Assembly: GCA_025558095.1 (NCBI GenBank)
Contig: JAIVFI010000053.1
Coordinates: 1 to 20,658 of the forward strand
Length of the DNA stretch: 20,658 nucleotides
Direction: 5' to 3'
DNA from: Hyaloraphidium curvatum
Lineage: Eukaryota; Monoblepharomycota; Hyaloraphidiomycetes; Hyaloraphidiales; Hyaloraphidiaceae
Made by a program: the position numbers and the translations under genes. The notes under the pieces were generated by a model. It saw nothing but the letters and a program-made list of their open reading frames with translations. It had not been told where the DNA came from and did not search any database. Positions 17,551-20,658 of this stretch are shown here, one piece after another; position 1 is the stretch's first letter; every line of letters begins with the position of its first letter.

Positions 17551-18414
17551 ATGCAACTCCTCGTCCGCTTCCTCGCCCCGACCTTCGCCTCCTCGTGGCT
17601 GCTCGCCCTCGTGCAATTCCGCCTCGCCCGGGCCGGCGCCCCACCGGCCGCCCTGCTCGCGGCCAAAGTGGCCTACATGTTCGGCCCGCTGCTCGGCGCC
17701 CGCATCGCGCTGGGAGCGGGGTTCGCGGACGCGGCCGGGGTCAAATGGAGGCCCAACGCCGCGTGGCTCGGCGCGTGGCTGCTTCCCCCGGCGCTGGCGC
17801 TCGCCGCACACGGGGCATCGGCGCTGGTGCCAGGCGTGGAGGCGAGCTACGGCGCGGAAGGGCTCCTGGAGAGGCTCGAGGGGCTGGTCGCGCCCGAGGA
17901 CGTGGAGAAGGCGAGGGAGCAGCTGGCAAAGTACCCCCCGGGGAGGCTGCTGCCCCTGGTGCTGTTCCAGGCGCTCCTGGCGGGACCGACGGTCAATGCC
18001 GTCGCGGCCTTCGGCGAGGAGGTGGGCTGGCGAGGCGCGCTGCACCACATGCTCGGTGCCTCGGAGCCGGGCCGGTTCTGGCGCGCGTCGGCCATCACGG
18101 GAATCGTCTGGGGCATCTGGCACGCGCCGCTGATCCTGCAGGGGCACAACTACCCGCGTCATCCTAAATGGGGCGTGCCGATGATGGTGGCCTTCTGCAC
18201 GCTGCTGTCGCCGTTGCTGGCGCACTTTCGGATCGCGGGAGGGTCGGTGCTCGCGCCGGCGCTGTTCCACGGGTCGCTCAACGCCAGCGCCGGCCTGTCG
18301 GTGATGTTCCTGAAGGGTGGATCGGACCTGGTTGTTGGATTGACAGGGGCCGCGGGACTGGCGGTGCTGGCGGCGGCCGACGTGTGCCTGTGGTGGATCC
18401 GCGGGTTCCGGTGA
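17551..18414 (+). CDS. CPBP (Abi/Rce1-type) intramembrane glutamic protease family protein
   Basis: A single 287-residue frame starts at ATG 17551 (MQLLVRFLAPTFASSWLL); the upstream in-frame extension lacks an ATG. It has about eight hydrophobic segments and all family motifs: EEVGWR at residues 156-161 (catalytic EExxxR), WGIWHAPLI with H191, and FHGSLNAS with H240 and N244. The family includes Rce1, which removes the last three residues from prenylated CAAX proteins in the ER, and many bacterial CAAX-like proteases. A charged amphipathic stretch (about 104-127) lies between membrane segments, as in bacterial members. The sequence looks closer to the bacterial CPBP type than to canonical Rce1, so the substrate is uncertain. 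It is divergently paired with an ICMT-like gene, which makes a role in lipid-modified protein maturation worth testing. The catalytic set looks intact. Confidence 0.88.
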   Translation: MQLLVRFLAPTFASSWLLALVQFRLARAGAPPAALLAAKVAYMFGPLLGARIALGAGFADAAGVKWRPNAAWLGAWLLPPALALAAHGASALVPGVEASYGAEGLLERLEGLVAPEDVEKAREQLAKYPPGRLLPLVLFQALLAGPTVNAVAAFGEEVGWRGALHHMLGASEPGRFWRASAITGIVWGIWHAPLILQGHNYPRHPKWGVPMMVAFCTLLSPLLAHFRIAGGSVLAPALFHGSLNASAGLSVMFLKGGSDLVVGLTGAAGLAVLAAADVCLWWIRGFR

Positions 18415-18560
18415 TGGATTGATATTATTGAAGAAGGATCTATTGTAATGTTGAGGGGTTGCGGTTCCTCTTCGGCCGACTGTCCACGCAACTCCCGGCT
18501 GAGTGACTCATCGGTCCCCAAAGTCGAACTCCGCTCGCCTCCCATCTCCGTGTTCCAAAG

Positions 18561-18998
18561 ATGCGCGTGTACCCCGTTGTTACGATCTGCGGCGAAGGCC
18601 CCGTCGTCGTCCTCTCCTCCTCCGCCGAGGCCGCCGCGCTCCGCGCCAAGGACCACTTCGGCCTTCCCCCCGACGCCTTCGGCCCGACGTCGTTCGAGGT
18701 CCGCGGCTCCCCCGACAAGGTCTACGTCGTCGGAAGCTGGGAGCGGGGATGCTGCGCGGGACTGCTCGGCGTCTACGCGGACGAGGGGACGGCCAACGCG
18801 GCGGCTGCGCGGCCGCCCACGCTGGCGCAGATACTGGCGAACCAGGTCGAGAAGGTGGTCAGGGAGTGCCCGGTGTTTGCGACCGTCGCGGAGTACGAAG
18901 CGTTCCAGACGGATGAGGACGAGAAGGGGAGGGCCGAGTACGAAGCCAGAGTGGCCGAGAGGAAGAAGAAGCAGAAGGCCGCACGCGACGCGGTTTGA
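18561..18998 (+). CDS. Unrecognised 145-residue protein
   Basis: The frame runs from ATG 18561 to TGA 18998. The first 80 residues look like a small alpha/beta domain (MRVYPVVTICGEGPVVVLSS, then AALRAKDHFGL and KVYVVGSWERGCCAGLLGVY), followed by a helix (LAQILANQVEKVV) and a highly charged C-terminal helix rich in Glu, Lys and Arg that may be a coiled coil. No signal peptide or membrane segment is present. Codon composition matches the neighbouring genes. It begins 146 bases after the protease stop. The family is not recognised. Confidence 0.65.
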   Translation: MRVYPVVTICGEGPVVVLSSSAEAAALRAKDHFGLPPDAFGPTSFEVRGSPDKVYVVGSWERGCCAGLLGVYADEGTANAAAARPPTLAQILANQVEKVVRECPVFATVAEYEAFQTDEDEKGRAEYEARVAERKKKQKAARDAV

Positions 18999-19460
18999 TC
19001 TCTGGTGGGATCGCAGTCATTGCCACCGCATGATCAGATTGACAGGATGCTGACTCGTTTCCGCTCCAGATGCGAAGGTGCCGGAACTGAAGTCGGCCGG
19101 AACGAGGCCGGGCGATTGGGCGAGTGCGGACATGAATCAGATCAAATGGAGGCGATGCCCGTAGAATTCAATCAGGGAGGATCAACACCTATCTGGCGCA
19201 ATGTCGATCGCGGGAACTCGCACGGCTAAGGACCTTGACGCCCCCGTTCATTGCTGGCTTCGTCTTTCGTCCCCGTTTTGGTTGGCAGTGCTGCCGGCGG
19301 CCCACATGAAGGTTCCGGCGAAGGATTACGACCTCGTGGGCTGGAACATGGCGCTCCATACCATATAGGACATCGTAAACGCGTGATCGGCTGCCTCACG
19401 GGACCGGCGGCGGGACTGCGGTCGCCCACCGTCTCCTTTCATCTCGTCCGCCCCCCCAAA
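18999..19460. other. Intergenic region upstream of the Sec3-like gene
   Basis: No supported gene was found. The downstream frame stays open back to 19251 with a TTG or later codons but no ATG before 19461, so that extension is treated as leader. A C-rich run lies just before the start codon (19450-19457). Confidence 0.4.
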
Positions 19461-20658
19461 ATGGACGAGGACTTTTCGGCGCCGACGCAGCGCGGCCCCC
19501 GCGCGCCGCCGGTCTCGGTCTCGGCACCGGTATTGCCGGCTGTCGTGATCCAGCCGGTTTTCGGCGCCGGCGGGCTCGTCGAGACGCGTCCGCCGCCGTC
19601 GGCGCAGTCCGCGCGGGCGCCGTCGCCGCCGCCCGCGAAGCCGCCGGAAAAACAGCGGCGATCGAACGACGCGCCGCGGCGGCCGCCGGACCCGCCGCCG
19701 ATCGCCGTGGGGGGCCGGAACATGCTGGGCCGCGGTTGGGGCAAGCTCAAGGCCGCGGTCAAGGGCGCCCCGGCCTTCTCGCCCGTTACGTCGCGGGCAA
19801 AGGACATGCCGGAGGACTCGGATTCGGACGCGTCGGATAGGGAGCGCGATTCCGAGGATGTGGAAAGGGACAAGGACACCCAGCTGCTGAAGGTCTGGGA
19901 GGACGACGGCCCGGCCTCGGGCAAGAAGCTGTTCGGGAGCAAGGGCGATGAGGGCGAAAAGGTCGAAGGCGGCGAAGGCAGAGAATGGAAGGTCCGCTAT
20001 TTGGCCGTGACCGGTGGGTGGTAGCGACCGCGCTGCCGCGAGACGCGTCCCAACGGTGCCGCCCAACTTCCCAGGCCTCACGTCGGCGCACCCGATACTG
20101 CACAAGCTGCGCCTGGTCGTCTCGTCGGATCCGACTTCTGGCCTCGTGCCCGTGCACTCGTGGCCGCTCTCGTCGCTTCGCTCCATCGCGCTCTACTCGA
20201 CCCCGCGCTCGAGCTTCATCGTCTCTTTCGCGGGCAGCAAGCGCCTTGGCTTCCAGGAGGCCAAGGAATACGTGTGGGTGGCCGAGGCCGACGACAAGAG
20301 GGGCGAGTTTTTGCGGACCGTGTGGGGCGCCATGACCGCGGACGAGAAGCCGCCGTCAAGCTCGACGGGTGCGACTCGGATTTCGGGCTCCCGCCCATGG
20401 ACAAGTCGGAGCAGCAGCGCGAACGCGAGCGCGAGAGGGAGCGCGAGCGGCGGCGTGAGGCCGAGCGGGAAAAGGCACCCGCAGCGGCTTCCACCCTCTC
20501 GCGAAAGCAGCGGCCCGCCGCGCAACCCGCTGCGACCCCCACCACTCCCGCCCCGGAATCCGCCGCCCGTCGCAGGTCTCACCCAGCCCTTCCCCGCGCT
20601 CCACCTCCCTCAAGCCTGCCTCCCCGGTGCCGCCCTCGGCCGCGTCTTCCGCCCAGGA
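19461..20658 (+). CDS. Exocyst Sec3-like protein, N-terminal part (runs off the right edge)
   Basis: Exon 1 (19461-20013) encodes a Pro/Ala-rich disordered region, a basic patch (GWGKLKAAVKG), then an acidic Ser/Asp/Glu stretch and EGREWKVRYLAVTG. A 61-nt intron (20014-20074) joins in phase to LTSAHPILHKLRLVV, HSWPLSSLRSIALYS, FIVSFAGSKRLGF and YVWVAEADDKRGEFLRTVW, a run of strands ending in a helix, as in the PH-like PIP2-binding domain of Sec3. Sec3 marks exocytic sites by binding membrane lipid and Rho-type GTPases. The frame then breaks: after ADEK (20347-20349) the sensible frame is one base over (AAVKLDGCDSDFGLPPMDK, then a repetitive Arg-Glu coiled coil), consistent with one missing G. 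The first ATG is preferred because upstream sequence in the same frame lacks one. Another PH-domain protein is an alternative. Confidence 0.55.
20412..20470 (+). repeat. Imperfect GAGCGC/GAACGC hexamer tract encoding Arg-Glu repeats
   Basis: Tandem variants of a 6-base unit (GCGAAC, GCGAGC, GCGAGA) encode alternating Arg and Glu in the frame beginning MDKSEQQRER. Such tracts form highly charged single helices and are prone to length change by slippage; here it lies just after the lipid-binding domain of the Sec3-like protein. Confidence 0.6.

Noticed and set aside
16858-18270. 470-codon minus-strand frame across the methyltransferase and protease genes
   Set aside because: It is a shadow that crosses two genes with clear motifs in other frames; its translation is Arg/Ser/Pro-rich.
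1-20658. tRNA, rRNA, CRISPR array, transposon or prophage
   Set aside because: No B-box-like GTTCGANTC with cloverleaf partner, rRNA core, regularly spaced repeat, transposase or terminal repeats were recognised by eye; a tRNA or repeat search tool would be decisive.

Overview
The window reads as GC-rich nuclear DNA from a eukaryotic microbe, most likely an early-diverging fungus. Short GT-AG introns (mostly 53-65 nt, several with a CTGAC-type branch site) interrupt the genes, genes lie on both strands close together, and no bacterial-style ribosome binding sites or operons are seen. A fungal regulator-like protein, a monocarboxylate-transporter-like carrier and an exocyst Sec3-like protein fit a fungus. 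A chytrid or monoblepharid relative is a guess from composition and gene content, not shown by the sequence. Several genes belong to families better known from bacteria or archaea (UDP-glucuronate 4-epimerase, DUF422, DUF1648, a CPBP protease and a NnrU/ICMT-like methyltransferase), yet most carry introns.

Layout. Bases 1-704: little beyond a possible first exon at the left edge. 705-2061 (minus): three-exon UDP-glucuronate 4-epimerase with an unusual acidic, serine-rich tail. 2455-4050 (minus): an unrecognised 198-residue protein, an unrecognised acidic-tailed reading frame, and a frameshifted N-terminal piece of an AMP-forming acyl-CoA ligase. 4538-6135 (plus): MCT-like transporter. 6395-7416 (plus): 2-oxoglutarate/Fe(II) oxygenase-like gene with several introns. 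7777-8758 (plus): DUF422 (carotenoid hydratase-like) membrane protein. 9028-9746 (plus): DUF1648 membrane protein. 9994-10980 (minus): ankyrin-repeat protein. 11838-14123 (plus): large protein resembling the regulatory half of fungal transcription factors but without a zinc cluster. 14257-16494 (minus): secreted, probably GPI-anchored leucine-rich-repeat protein with duplicated modules. 16790-17476 (minus) and 17551-18414 (plus): a divergent pair, an ICMT-like methyltransferase (with an in-frame TAA) and a CPBP/Rce1-like protease. 18561-18998 (plus): small unknown protein. 19461 to the right edge (plus): Sec3-like protein.

How they relate. Most neighbours look functionally independent, as is normal in a fungal genome. 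The exception is the 17-18 kb pair: its two protein classes correspond to the last two steps of CAAX-protein maturation (proteolysis, then carboxyl methylation), and they share a 74-bp divergent start region.

Reliability. At three places (about 3770, 6943 and 20349) a coding frame breaks in a way that one missing base of a doublet would repair. This pattern suggests assembly or read error at least as much as gene decay, so the broken genes here should be treated with caution. All exon boundaries come from reading the sequence by eye.
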